A stretch of DNA of 42,151 nt. Source: Bacteroidota bacterium. Its GTDB lineage: Bacteria > Bacteroidota > Bacteroidia > M30B66. Below, piece after piece: positions 1 to 9,026 of this stretch (positions are counted from its first letter, which is position 1; the number at the start of each line of letters is the position of its first letter). The stretch covers positions 1 through 42,151 of the forward strand of contig JAIXYK010000056.1 of assembly GCA_027490225.1 (NCBI GenBank). Reading direction: 5' to 3'. Under the pieces are notes generated by a model. The model saw only the letters and a program-made list of their open reading frames with translations. It made no database searches and was not told the origin of the DNA. The position numbers and the translations under genes are program-made.

Positions 1-846
1 TTGGGTGCTGGAAATAAAAATGATTTAATTGGTGATAATGGACTTAATAAAATAGAAATATTAAATCCGTTGAGCACAGAATTAAATACTTTGCGACAAA
101 GTCTCACATTTAATTTATGTGAAACAATTGCTTGGAATATAAATCGTCAACAAAATGATTTGCAAATATTCGAATGGGGGAAAACATATGGAAAAACTGG
201 AGAGAAATATATAGAAACCAATATTTTAGGAATTGCCAGCACAGGAAATACAAATCAGGAAAGCTGGCAATCAACTTACAAACCTTCTCATTTCTATCAA
301 ATTAAAGGAGTTGTTGACAGCATATTGCAATTAATTGGAATAAATCCATTAAATATTATTTGTGAAGAAGTCGAAAATAATTTATTTAATCAATGCATTC
401 AATTAAAAGTAAATAAAAAAGTAATTGGAATCATTGGTTTAACGAATTCTAAGGTTAATAAAATTACAGATATTAATAATTCAGTTTGGTTGGCTGAATT
501 AAATTGGGATATATTATTTGAAATATTCAAAAACTATCAAATGGTATACAAAGAAGTAAGTAAATTCCCTTCTATAAGAAGAGATTTAGCATTATTAATA
601 GATGCTAATATTTCATTTCAAGACATAGTAAAATCTGCAAGAAATTCTGAAAGAAAACACCTTCAACATATTAATTTATTTGACATTTACGAAGGAGAGA
701 AATTACCGAAAGGAAAAAAATCTTATGCTGTTTCATTTAATCTGATTGATGAAGAAAAAACTATGACAGATGCCCAAATAGAAAGTATTATGAACAAACT
801 AATTAATACACTAAATAAAGAATTAAATGCAGAATTACGTTCTTAA
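1..846 (+). CDS. pheT: Phenylalanyl-tRNA synthetase beta subunit, 3' part
   Basis: C-terminal 281 residues of the PheRS beta chain, which with PheS charges tRNA-Phe in the cytoplasm. The 5' end lies outside the window, so the first codon here is not a start. Residues 20-185 match the catalytic-like core of the beta chain (NPLSTELNTLRQSL, then FEWGKTY). The last ~95 residues form the ferredoxin-like anticodon-binding domain, with the typical KFPSIRRDLALLID entry and a FDIYEG strand. The full-length family has about 800 residues, so roughly two thirds is missing. The stop overlaps tail to tail by 4 nt with the convergent SGNH hydrolase gene. No frameshift is seen. Confidence 0.95.
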   Translation: MGAGNKNDLIGDNGLNKIEILNPLSTELNTLRQSLTFNLCETIAWNINRQQNDLQIFEWGKTYGKTGEKYIETNILGIASTGNTNQESWQSTYKPSHFYQIKGVVDSILQLIGINPLNIICEEVENNLFNQCIQLKVNKKVIGIIGLTNSKVNKITDINNSVWLAELNWDILFEIFKNYQMVYKEVSKFPSIRRDLALLIDANISFQDIVKSARNSERKHLQHINLFDIYEGEKLPKGKKSYAVSFNLIDEEKTMTDAQIESIMNKLINTLNKELNAELRS

Positions 847-2096
847 TTTAATTTTATAAATGGAATAAAATTATTTGAGTATTTATTTTCGAATTTAATA
901 AAATACATTCCACTATTTAATGTTGAACAATTAATTGAATTAGATAATAAAGGTTTGTTAAAAATTACTACTCTTCCCAAATAATCTAAAATAGAATATT
1001 GCATATCAATTAAATTCTCCGATTTAATACTTATTATTCCTTCAGTTGGGTTAGGATAAATTTCTATTACGTTTTTGAAAACCTTATTTAAACTTAAAGG
1101 GCTGATTAAAACTGTTTTTATTGTTGTATCAGAAAAACAACCATCACTCACAATTAATTGAACATTAAATTGACCTTCAATAATAGAATAATCGTGAGTT
1201 GGCAACATTTCATCACTTGAATTTCCATCTCCAAAATCCCAAAAGTATTGAGTAGCATTTTGTGAATTTTGTGAAAAGGAAACTAAAGTTCCGTTAGCAC
1301 TTGAATTAAAATCTGCAATTGGCCGAAATCTATCCACATTCCACACACTTAATGAATCAAAGAAAACACTGGCTGCCACCTCTTGAAGAAAAAGAGCATT
1401 GGCACCAGATAAACCGGCATTGTAAGTCAAACCAACCGGAGTTTTCTTAAACAAGGTTGTATAAAATACACATGCGGCTAAATAAGATCCTGCTACGCTC
1501 GGGTGAGAATTGTCTGAGGACCACAAATCAATCGTAGCATCAGTTTCCCAGGCTTTTTTCCATGCCATGCCGACCGGAGCTAATAAAGCTTCATTCTCAT
1601 CGGCCATCAACTTATAAGAAGAACGAAGTCTATCTGTCATACCAGAAAATGTACAAACAGGCGGATAATTTGCACAGTTACTTGCATCTCCAAATTTTCG
1701 GCCCCAGGTCATATAAAAAACAGTCTCCGCACAAGGACTTGCAGCATGAACCAAAGAATCTAACTTTCGGGCAAATGGAGTAGTTTGAGAAGCCACCTGT
1801 CCTGGTGAAAAAGAAGGTTCTTGACTTTGGGCTTGAAGTATAACATTATCCCAGTCTCCTAAAGCGATTTTCTGGAGAGTTGCTGCATTTGTTGAGTGCC
1901 CATTAAATGTCATTCCTCCTGGTGTATTAGAATCATAAACAAGTGTGTCTCCTGCACTTAATGCGAGATTATATGTAAGTAGGGGAAGATTGTTAACTGC
2001 AGTATAACTATTGCCAATCCACAACACTCTTTTAGTTTGTGAAAATGAATAGGAGTAAAAACAAAATAGGATAAGAAAGGTAAATACTGGTTTCAT
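843..2096 (-). CDS. Secreted SGNH/GDSL-like hydrolase with PKD domain and T9SS sorting signal
   Basis: A predicted exported esterase-like protein of 417 residues. Residues 1-20 form a signal peptide ending SFSQ. The SGNH fold is suggested by the block I motif IGNSYT (Ser about 30), Gly-rich block II (PGGM), LQAQSQ in place of the usual GxND, and block V DNSHP (Asp about 195, His about 198); this resembles the DUF4886-like branch. A PKD domain follows (FWDFGDG). The C-terminus (YPNPT ... GMYFIKF) is a type A sorting domain for the type IX secretion system, so the protein is likely on or outside the outer membrane. I chose the ATG at 2096 over an upstream TTG at 2108: it forms an ATGA overlap with the stop of the TPR gene, indicating translational coupling. 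The substrate is unknown. Confidence 0.85.
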   Translation of the reverse strand: MKPVFTFLILFCFYSYSFSQTKRVLWIGNSYTAVNNLPLLTYNLALSAGDTLVYDSNTPGGMTFNGHSTNAATLQKIALGDWDNVILQAQSQEPSFSPGQVASQTTPFARKLDSLVHAASPCAETVFYMTWGRKFGDASNCANYPPVCTFSGMTDRLRSSYKLMADENEALLAPVGMAWKKAWETDATIDLWSSDNSHPSVAGSYLAACVFYTTLFKKTPVGLTYNAGLSGANALFLQEVAASVFFDSLSVWNVDRFRPIADFNSSANGTLVSFSQNSQNATQYFWDFGDGNSSDEMLPTHDYSIIEGQFNVQLIVSDGCFSDTTIKTVLISPLSLNKVFKNVIEIYPNPTEGIISIKSENLIDMQYSILDYLGRVVIFNKPLLSNSINCSTLNSGMYFIKFENKYSNNFIPFIKLN

Positions 2097-3328
2097 CGTT
2101 GAAAACAAAAATCTTTAAGGGCTTTTAAAGCTGGTTCATAACCTCCATCGGAACTTGACTTAAAATCATCGCAGGCATAACCTTGTTTATTGGTCATAAT
2201 TTTAGCTATACCTCTATTATACAGCGCGATAGGGTAATTCTCTTTTAACTTAATCGCCATACTATAATCTTCTATGGCAGAAGTATAATCCCCAAAAAGC
2301 ATTCTTACATTCGCTCTATTGTTAAAAGCCTCTGCGTCATTTGGGTTTAAGGAAATTGATTTATTGTAGTCTTGAATTGCACCTTCATAATCTCCAAGCA
2401 GCTTCTTTGTAAGTCCTCTAAAAAACAATGCATCTGAGTAATCCTTATCTAAAACAATAGCCTTATCGTAATCCTTTATTGACTTTTCTAAATTACCCAA
2501 TTTTTTATGAGCCAATGCTCTATTAAAATAGGCTGTAGAGAAATTCTGATCTAAATCAATTGCCTTGTTAAAATCTAAAAGCGCTTCAGAAATATCACCA
2601 TTTAGTTTTTTGGCTACACCTCTATTAAAAAATGCCATGGCAAATTGAGGATTTAACTTTATTGCTTTATCAAACGCTGCTACCGCATCATCATACTTTA
2701 ACAATTCAATGTATTGTAATCCTAGGACTTCAAATGCAACCGAGTTATTTGCATTTAATTCAAAAGCCTTGTCTAAATCTTTTTTAGAGGCTTTCAGGTC
2801 TTTCAAATTGATATATGCTAAGGCCCGAAACACGTAAGCAAATGTGTCGTTAGGGTCTAAAAGAATCATTTTATTGTAATCTTCGATTGCTAATCCAAAA
2901 TCTCCAGTAGCCATGTGTGCATGGGCCAATTGATTATAAAGTTCTGGTTGAGTTGGGTCCGTTTCGATGGCTTTAGTAAAATCTTCCACAGCACCAGGGA
3001 AATCTTCTACTAACATTTTTAATTGTGCCCGAGTATCATATAAATTTGCAATTCCAGGTTTTAACTGATTTGCTTTGTTCTGATCATCTAGGGCTTCGGT
3101 ATATCTTGCTAATTTGGTTAATGCAAGACTTCTTTTGTAATAGGCTTCTGCAAAACTAGGATCAGTTGCAATAGCAGTTGAATATTCAAGAACCGCTTGA
3201 TTAAAGTTCCTTACTTTCATCTCATTGTCGCCGTTCAAAACAGATTGAAGGCCAGGCGTTAACTGTCTAATTTGAGAAAAACCAGAAAATTGAAGAGAAA
3301 AAAATATCAGTAAAATTAAATTTCTCAT
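2093..3328 (-). CDS. Exported TPR-repeat protein
   Basis: A 411-residue protein with an N-terminal signal peptide (hydrophobic stretch ending GFSQ at about residue 19) followed by about ten tetratricopeptide repeats from about residue 28 to 400. The repeats carry the usual A..Y..R/NRA...LG....A..DY..AI.L pattern. No enzymatic domain is visible. TPR arrays act as protein-binding scaffolds; the partner here is unknown. The gene lies 9 nt downstream of the response regulator gene and overlaps the SGNH hydrolase gene by 4 nt, so it is part of the same transcription unit, and the two exported proteins may act together in the envelope. That last point is inference. Confidence 0.85.
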   Translation of the reverse strand: MRNLILLIFFSLQFSGFSQIRQLTPGLQSVLNGDNEMKVRNFNQAVLEYSTAIATDPSFAEAYYKRSLALTKLARYTEALDDQNKANQLKPGIANLYDTRAQLKMLVEDFPGAVEDFTKAIETDPTQPELYNQLAHAHMATGDFGLAIEDYNKMILLDPNDTFAYVFRALAYINLKDLKASKKDLDKAFELNANNSVAFEVLGLQYIELLKYDDAVAAFDKAIKLNPQFAMAFFNRGVAKKLNGDISEALLDFNKAIDLDQNFSTAYFNRALAHKKLGNLEKSIKDYDKAIVLDKDYSDALFFRGLTKKLLGDYEGAIQDYNKSISLNPNDAEAFNNRANVRMLFGDYTSAIEDYSMAIKLKENYPIALYNRGIAKIMTNKQGYACDDFKSSSDGGYEPALKALKDFCFQR

Positions 3329-3337
3329 CTCTGTTTT

Positions 3338-4510
3338 TTAGTTATTTTTTTTATTCGGTAAAGCATAAAGTTCAACATCATTCTTGGAGATTTCTTTATC
3401 CGTAAGAATAATCAATCGCTCAATAACGTTTCTGAACTCTCTAATATTTCCCGACCAATTCATTTGTTGCAATAAATTTAGTGCTTCTTTTGAAATTTGC
3501 TTTAAAGGTATTCCATAATCATTACAAATCAATTCTAAAAAGTGCATTGCCAAAGCAGGAATATCATCTGAACGATCATTCAACGATGGCACATGAATAA
3601 GAATTACACTAAGTCTATGGTAAAGATCTTCTCTAAAATTACCCTTTTCTATTTCTAATTGAAGATTCTTATTTGTAGCTGCTATAATTCTAACATCAAC
3701 ACTTATCTCTTTTTCTCCACCTACCCTTGTTATTTTATTTTCTTGTAATGCCCTTAGAACTTTCGCTTGAGCCGAAAGACTCATATCACCTATTTCATCT
3801 AAAAATAAGGTTCCGCCATGAGCAAGTTCGAATTGTCCTTTTTTCTGTTTAATTGCAGATGTAAAGGCACCTTTTTCATGTCCAAACAATTCGCTTTCAA
3901 TTAATTCGGATGGTATTGCTGCACAATTAACTTCTATGAGAGGTGATTCATTTCTATTACTTTTAGAATGAATCCATCTGGCAACTAATTCTTTACCTGT
4001 TCCATTTGGTCCCATAACTAGCACTCTTGCATCTGTTGGTGCTACCCTTTCAATCATGTCTTTCACCTTTCTCATAGGAAGTGAATCACCAATCATATCC
4101 AGAGACTTTACTACTTTTTTTCTTAATGTTTTGGTTTCTTGAATTAAAGTAGATTTATCGAGGGCATTGCGCATTGTAATCATCAGTCTGTTTAGATCCA
4201 ATGGTTTTGCAATAAAGTCGTAAGCACCCTTTTTAATACAATCAACAGCTGTTTCAATTGTTCCATGTCCTGATATCATAACCATCGGACAATCCAACCC
4301 TAGAGACAGTACTTTTTCAAGTAGCTCGGTACCATCCATTTTCGGCATTTTAATGTCACTTAGAATAATATCAAAACCACCTTTCTGAATCTTTTCCCAA
4401 CCTTCAGCACCATCCACGGCTTCCTCAACAATATGATTTTCATACTCGAGAATTTCTTTCAATGTGCTTCTGATAGCACGTTCATCATCAACAATTAAAA
4501 TGCGAGCCAT
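3338..4510 (-). CDS. Sigma-54-type response regulator (receiver + AAA+) lacking a C-terminal HTH
   Basis: An NtrC-family regulator of 390 residues. Receiver domain 1-120 has acidic residues DD(8-9), phospho-acceptor Asp52 (LSDIKMP) and Lys102 (AKP). The AAA+ domain, about 135-375, has Walker A GPNGTGKE (167-174), Walker B TLFLDEIGD and the arginine region FREDLYHRL. The sigma-54 contact loop reads GAFTSA (214-219) rather than the canonical GAFTGA. The protein ends just after the AAA+ lid (NIREFRNVIERL), so the Fis-type helix-turn-helix usual in about 450-residue relatives is absent. It may therefore activate without specific DNA binding or through a partner. No cognate histidine kinase is adjacent. 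It lies 20 nt downstream of the Ppx/GppA gene. Confidence 0.9.
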   Translation of the reverse strand: MARILIVDDERAIRSTLKEILEYENHIVEEAVDGAEGWEKIQKGGFDIILSDIKMPKMDGTELLEKVLSLGLDCPMVMISGHGTIETAVDCIKKGAYDFIAKPLDLNRLMITMRNALDKSTLIQETKTLRKKVVKSLDMIGDSLPMRKVKDMIERVAPTDARVLVMGPNGTGKELVARWIHSKSNRNESPLIEVNCAAIPSELIESELFGHEKGAFTSAIKQKKGQFELAHGGTLFLDEIGDMSLSAQAKVLRALQENKITRVGGEKEISVDVRIIAATNKNLQLEIEKGNFREDLYHRLSVILIHVPSLNDRSDDIPALAMHFLELICNDYGIPLKQISKEALNLLQQMNWSGNIREFRNVIERLIILTDKEISKNDVELYALPNKKNN

Positions 4511-4530
4511 AACAAAGGGAAATTCAAAAA

Positions 4531-5475
4531 TTATTTAGTTTTATTTTGTGCGTTTTGCATGTAATCATAAAGAATCCCTTCTTTAAGTGAATAAGTAGAC
4601 AACCGCATCTCTTTTAATTTTATTTTTTTGAAAACATATTTAATCATAATTACTGCAACAACAATCATCTCAACCCGCATTGCAGCAAGCCCTCTCATCT
4701 TAAAACGTTTTTCAATTGTTGAATTTAAAAGAAGTTTATATATGACTTCAAAATTCTTCAAGTCAAAATGGTATTCTGTTTTAATAAGTGGATTTTCTTC
4801 TGTATTAAACTTATAATAAATCATTTCTGATAAAGAATCGAAACTGCCAGAAGAACCAACTAAAGTCTTAACACTATAAATCTCGCAAGCACCCCACAAA
4901 AGAGAAAGTTGTTCTTTGAGATATAGTTTTAACTTTTTAATTTCTTGTTTTGTAATTGGTTCTGAAGGGTTTATTACTTCTAAAAGTCTTGCAGCACCTA
5001 AATCAAAGCTATGTTTCCAATAAATCCTATTCGCATCTGCAATTATAAACTCAGTGCTACCGCCTCCTATGTCCATTATTAAAGCTTTTTCATTTCCAAT
5101 TTCCAAGGCTCTTCTAACTCCAAAATAAATAAGTTCAGCTTCTCTATCACCAGAAATAATTTCAATTTCAATTCCTGTTTCTGCCTTCACTTTTCTCACA
5201 AACTCCTTTCCATTCTTCGCGCTCCTAATGGCAGAAGTAGCAAAAGCTAATACTTCATCTACCTGAAAGCGGTCAATTTTTTCTTTATGAGTTTTCATCG
5301 CTTTAATTCCTCTTAAAAAAGGGGTATGAGCAATGATATCATTATTTATTCCGCCTTCGCCAAGTTTAACTGGTATTTTTTCTTTATCAATAATTACGAC
5401 TGAACCATCTTCTTGGATGCGCGCAATCATGAGTTTGAATGTATTTGTACCAATATCTATAATTGCAATTTTCAC
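4531..5475 (-). CDS. Ppx/GppA-family exopolyphosphatase or (p)ppGpp phosphohydrolase
   Basis: A 314-residue single-module phosphatase of the ASKHA fold. It shows phosphate-1 motif IDIGTNTFKL (6-15), a catalytic-type Glu in REAEL (about 112) and phosphate-2 motif DIGGGSTEF (135-143). Family members hydrolyse polyphosphate end phosphates and/or pppGpp. The length matches the short Ppx form rather than the 500-residue E. coli proteins, so polyP and pppGpp activities cannot be separated by sequence alone. The gene sits between the ABC permease gene (44-nt gap) and the response regulator gene (20-nt gap), probably co-transcribed with the latter. Confidence 0.88.
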   Translation of the reverse strand: MKIAIIDIGTNTFKLMIARIQEDGSVVIIDKEKIPVKLGEGGINNDIIAHTPFLRGIKAMKTHKEKIDRFQVDEVLAFATSAIRSAKNGKEFVRKVKAETGIEIEIISGDREAELIYFGVRRALEIGNEKALIMDIGGGSTEFIIADANRIYWKHSFDLGAARLLEVINPSEPITKQEIKKLKLYLKEQLSLLWGACEIYSVKTLVGSSGSFDSLSEMIYYKFNTEENPLIKTEYHFDLKNFEVIYKLLLNSTIEKRFKMRGLAAMRVEMIVVAVIMIKYVFKKIKLKEMRLSTYSLKEGILYDYMQNAQNKTK

Positions 5476-5519
5476 TTCAGTTTTTTGGAATTTAATTTTT
5501 CAATGTTAAGAAAATAAAG

Positions 5520-6851
5520 CTAATAACGAAGCCATTTTCCAAGATCTTTCCAAGTTATTCTCTTACCGTACATTAAAATACCTGTACGGTAAATTTTTGC
5601 TGCTATCCATGTTGTGAATACAAACCCCAAAACCAAGCAAACCATCGAAGCTATTAATTCTTCTACAGGGACTTTAAAAGGTAATCGAACCATCATTATA
5701 ATTGGAGATGTAAAAGGAATTATGGAAAGCCATTTGGCCATGGTTCCAGTTGGGTCGTTCAAAACTGTTTGGGCCATGACAAAAGAAAAAATCAAAGGGA
5801 TAGTTATTGGCAACATGAATTGTTGCGTATCAGACTCACTATCAACGGCTCCTCCTATCGCAGCGAAAAGTGCTCCATATAACAAGTAACCTCCAATAAA
5901 ATAAAATATAAAACAAGGAATCAATAAGCCCCAATTAATCTGATTTACTCTTTCTATTGCTTTTTGGGTGCTCATTATTTTATCTATATCATCTACAGAA
6001 GTGCCATCTGGTGATTTTTTCATAATCATTTCAATATTATCAGAGCTGAATTTCTGTTTGACAGAACCCAAAAAAGCGGTATAAATACCAGCGGTAAGCA
6101 ATATCCATAATAGAAATTGTGTAAGCCCTACGAAAGCAATCCCAATGATTTTACCCATCATCAATTGAAAAGGCTTTACTGATGAAACAATTACTTCTAC
6201 AATTCTATTGGTTTTCTCTTCTATTACTCCTCTCATAACCTGAGCACCAAAAAGGAAAATAAAAATATAAATGAGTATTCCACTAAATGCCCCTAAAGCA
6301 GTGCTAAGTTCTACATCTGCGCTAGCATTCTTATTTTTTACATCTGCTAATTCGATAACCGGAATTTGAACATCAATCGTTGATTCTGTTCTTTCAACAA
6401 TTGCTTGATCTACATTTTCAGCCTTAAGCATTTCTCGCTCTAGTTGTTTCTCTATCTGGTTTTGAATGTAGACTTTTACATTAAGAGAAACTTGACTGTA
6501 AGCGTAAATTTTAATATTTCTTTGTAAATGAACTAGATCTCCATCTTTAAAAGAAGGAATATGGACCATTGCATAAAAATCACTTTTCTCTAACTGTTTC
6601 TTAGCGGAATTAAAAGGTTGTTGAGAGTAAACAAACTTAATGTTGTTGCTGCTTTTTAGTTTATATTCTACAGTACCTGATTCGTCAATTATCTGAACAA
6701 TTCTAACGCTTTCATTTACACTTGCCAGCCATACAGGAACAATTCCTATTGCAGCCATAAGTATTGGACCTAAAAAAGTCATTATTATAAACGACCTCTT
6801 TCTAACCCGTGTAGAATACTCTCTTCTAATGATTAAGCCTATTTTACCCAT
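5520..6851 (-). CDS. ABC-2 type transporter permease (NatB-like)
   Basis: A 443-residue membrane protein. The N-terminus (IIRREYSTRVRKRSF) followed by a first transmembrane helix, a large periplasmic region (about 45-185), and a cluster of five or six hydrophobic helices from about 190 to 425 are the hallmarks of the NatB/ABC-2 family. It starts 2 nt after the stop of its ATPase partner, so the two form one exporter. The NatAB name comes from a sodium/drug exporter, but substrate cannot be assigned from sequence. FGAQVMRGVIEEKTNRIVEV is the conserved cytoplasmic coupling segment of this family. Confidence 0.88.
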   Translation of the reverse strand: MGKIGLIIRREYSTRVRKRSFIIMTFLGPILMAAIGIVPVWLASVNESVRIVQIIDESGTVEYKLKSSNNIKFVYSQQPFNSAKKQLEKSDFYAMVHIPSFKDGDLVHLQRNIKIYAYSQVSLNVKVYIQNQIEKQLEREMLKAENVDQAIVERTESTIDVQIPVIELADVKNKNASADVELSTALGAFSGILIYIFIFLFGAQVMRGVIEEKTNRIVEVIVSSVKPFQLMMGKIIGIAFVGLTQFLLWILLTAGIYTAFLGSVKQKFSSDNIEMIMKKSPDGTSVDDIDKIMSTQKAIERVNQINWGLLIPCFIFYFIGGYLLYGALFAAIGGAVDSESDTQQFMLPITIPLIFSFVMAQTVLNDPTGTMAKWLSIIPFTSPIIMMVRLPFKVPVEELIASMVCLVLGFVFTTWIAAKIYRTGILMYGKRITWKDLGKWLRY

Positions 6852-6853
6852 AA

Positions 6854-7774
6854 TTAATCTGCTTGTACAGTTTTAATAAATATATCACTCATAGTTGGGA
6901 CAATTTCATTGAAGCTAATGATTTGACAAGTTGGTAATACATTAGCTATAAGTGAATTTGGAGAGTTTTGACCCAAAATTTTTAATGTAACAGTGCAATG
7001 GTCGCCATCTTGTTTTTTATCTAATAATTCAGCGCCAGCCCAAATTGCATTTGTAAAATTTACCAAATTTCCAATAAACTCGATTCTAAAGGTATTAGTC
7101 TTATATTGTTTCCTTATTTCAGAAACAGTTCCATCAAGTATCTTCTTACTTTTATTAATAAGCGCAATTGAATCACATAAGTCTTCAACTGTTTCCATTC
7201 TATGGGTTGAGAAAATAATTGTTGCTCCTTTTTTTCTTATTTCTAAGATTTCATCTCTTATCAAGCTGGCGTTAACTGGATCGAAACCTGTAAAAGGCTC
7301 ATCTAAAATCAGCAGCTCAGGTTCATGTATTACTGTAACTACAAACTGAACTTTTTGTGCCATTCCTTTTGAAAGCTCTTCTACCTTTTTATTCCACCAA
7401 CCTTGGATTCCAAACTTCTCAAACCAAAATCTTAATCTTTTCTTCGCTTCAACTTTATCCAATCCTCTCAATTGTGCAAGATATAGGCATTGTTCGCCAA
7501 CTTGCATTTTTTTATAAAGACCTCGTTCTTCAGGCAAATAGCCTATTTTTTCAATATCTTTAGTAAGAAATTCTCTTCCATTGAAAAGTAAATTCCCTGT
7601 ATCTGGTAAGGTAATTTGATTAATAATTCTTATAAACGTTGTCTTTCCTGCTCCATTGGGACCTAACAAGCCGAAGATTGACCCTTTGGGTACTGAAATA
7701 TTAATGTTATCTAGCGCAACAAAATCTCCGTATTTTTTAGAAATCGATTGTGCTTCAAAAAGAGTATTAGACAT
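6854..7774 (-). CDS. ABC transporter ATP-binding protein (NatA-like)
   Basis: A nucleotide-binding subunit of 306 residues that powers the adjacent ABC-2 permease. It has Walker A GPNGAGKT (38-45), Q-loop region YLPEERGLY, signature LSKGMAQK, Walker B LLILDEPFTGFDP and the switch His in STHRME. The C-terminal ~85 residues are the extra domain common in NatA/DrrA-type ATPases. I chose the ATG at 7774 because the family begins at this point and because sequence further upstream is occupied by the dnaJ terminator hairpin; an in-frame start at 7816 would place that hairpin inside the coding sequence. Confidence 0.9.
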   Translation of the reverse strand: MSNTLFEAQSISKKYGDFVALDNINISVPKGSIFGLLGPNGAGKTTFIRIINQITLPDTGNLLFNGREFLTKDIEKIGYLPEERGLYKKMQVGEQCLYLAQLRGLDKVEAKKRLRFWFEKFGIQGWWNKKVEELSKGMAQKVQFVVTVIHEPELLILDEPFTGFDPVNASLIRDEILEIRKKGATIIFSTHRMETVEDLCDSIALINKSKKILDGTVSEIRKQYKTNTFRIEFIGNLVNFTNAIWAGAELLDKKQDGDHCTVTLKILGQNSPNSLIANVLPTCQIISFNEIVPTMSDIFIKTVQAD

Positions 7775-7782
7775 AATAAAAT

Positions 7783-7811
7783 AAAAAAGGTCAATCTTGT
7801 TTTGATTGACC
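7783..7811 (-). terminator. Rho-independent terminator of grpE-dnaJ
   Basis: Read on the minus strand, an 8-bp perfect stem (GGTCAATC / GATTGACC) with a 7-nt loop is followed by six T residues. It lies about 50 nt past the dnaJ stop and 9 nt before the ATG of the ABC ATPase. Confidence 0.85.
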
Positions 7812-7813
7812 GT

Positions 7814-7821
7814 CAAATATA
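7814..7821 (-). promoter_or_regulatory. Candidate -7 element for the ABC transporter operon
   Basis: The minus strand reads TATATTTG, an exact match to the Bacteroidota -7 consensus TAnnTTTG. No clear TTG -33 element is found at 19-21 nt. If used, transcription would start around 7806-7809, inside the dnaJ terminator stem, so the new transcript would lack one stem arm and escape termination. Confidence 0.35.
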
Positions 7822-7858
7822 AGCATGTGAAATGACTAAGAGAGAAAAAAAATCCTAT

Positions 7859-9016
7859 TTATTGGAAATATTCTTTCATCCTTTCGAAAAACGATTTCTC
7901 TTTTTTTCCGGGTTGAGGAGTAAAGTTTTGTGCCTCTTTAAATTTCTCTAAAATGCTTCGTTCTTCTGCACTTAATTGCTGGGGAGTCCAAACGTTAACA
8001 TCTACCATTAAATCACCTCTATCATAACTGTTAACTTCCGGAAGTCCCTTTCCTCTCAACCTGTATACTTTTCCACTTTGAGTTCCCGCATCTATTTTGA
8101 ATTTTGCCTTTCCTTCTAAGGTTGGAATTTCAATGGAAGTTCCTAAAGCAGCATCGGCAAAATTAATGTAGCAATTGTAATATAAATTATTTCCATCTCT
8201 TTTCAATTCTGCATGTTCCACTTCTTCAATTCCTACAATTAAATCACCTGCTATTCCTCCTCTTGGGGCCGCATTTCCTTTACCTGCGACATTTAATTGC
8301 ATGCCTTCTCCAACACCTGCAGGAATATTTAGTGTAATAACTTCTTCATCTCTAACAATTCCATCACCATGGCAATTTTTACACTTACTCGCAATGATTC
8401 TTCCTTCTCCTTCACACGTAGGACAAGTAGAAGCCGTTTGCATTTGTCCTAGGATAGTATTTGTTATTCTATTTACTCTACCAGCACCTTTACAAGTTCC
8501 ACAAGTACTAAAAGAAGAACCTTTATCTGCTCCTGTTCCTGTACATACTTTACAAGGTATAAACTTATTTACTTTAATTTTCTTTTCTACGCCTGTTGCA
8601 ATTTCCTCCAAAGTCAATTTCACCTTAATCCTTAGATTGGTGCCTTTATTTACTCTCCTTCCTTGCTGTTGCTGACCACCGAAACCAAATCCACCAAAAT
8701 TACCCTGTCCAAAAATATCTCCAAATTGACTAAAGATATCGTCCATATTCATTCCTCCACCACCAAACGGATTTCCTCCACCTGAAGCTCCTCCTACTCC
8801 TCTGTGCCCAAAACGGTCATACTGGGCTCTTTTGTTAGCATCACTTAGGACTTCGTAAGCCTCTGCGGCTTCTTTAAAATTCTCTTCAGCGGCTTTATCA
8901 CCTGGGTTTTTATCCGGGTGATATTTAATTGCCATTTTTCGGTACGCTTTTTTTAATTCCTGCTCATCAGCAGTTTTTGGTACGTCTAATATTTCGTAAA
9001 AATCTCTCTTTGCCAT
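7859..9016 (-). CDS. dnaJ: Chaperone DnaJ (Hsp40)
   Basis: The co-chaperone that delivers unfolded protein to DnaK and stimulates its ATPase; 385 residues, full length. The J domain has the HPD triad at 33-35. It is followed by a Gly/Phe-rich region (about 73-120), four zinc-binding CxxCxGxG repeats ([32 protein letters not shown]; about 150-215) and the C-terminal substrate-binding domain. It lies 10 nt downstream of grpE and ends before a strong terminator. dnaK is not in this window. Confidence 0.97.
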   Translation of the reverse strand: MAKRDFYEILDVPKTADEQELKKAYRKMAIKYHPDKNPGDKAAEENFKEAAEAYEVLSDANKRAQYDRFGHRGVGGASGGGNPFGGGGMNMDDIFSQFGDIFGQGNFGGFGFGGQQQQGRRVNKGTNLRIKVKLTLEEIATGVEKKIKVNKFIPCKVCTGTGADKGSSFSTCGTCKGAGRVNRITNTILGQMQTASTCPTCEGEGRIIASKCKNCHGDGIVRDEEVITLNIPAGVGEGMQLNVAGKGNAAPRGGIAGDLIVGIEEVEHAELKRDGNNLYYNCYINFADAALGTSIEIPTLEGKAKFKIDAGTQSGKVYRLRGKGLPEVNSYDRGDLMVDVNVWTPQQLSAEERSILEKFKEAQNFTPQPGKKEKSFFERMKEYFQ

Positions 9017-9026
9017 TCCTTATTAA

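Noticed and set aside
2093-3328. Possible DNA tandem repeat in the TPR gene
   Set aside because: The repeats are at protein level; the DNA copies have diverged and are not a tandem DNA array.
8301-8675. 124-codon open frame opposite dnaJ
   Set aside because: An antisense shadow of the Cys/Gly-rich repeats of dnaJ; no recognisable protein features.
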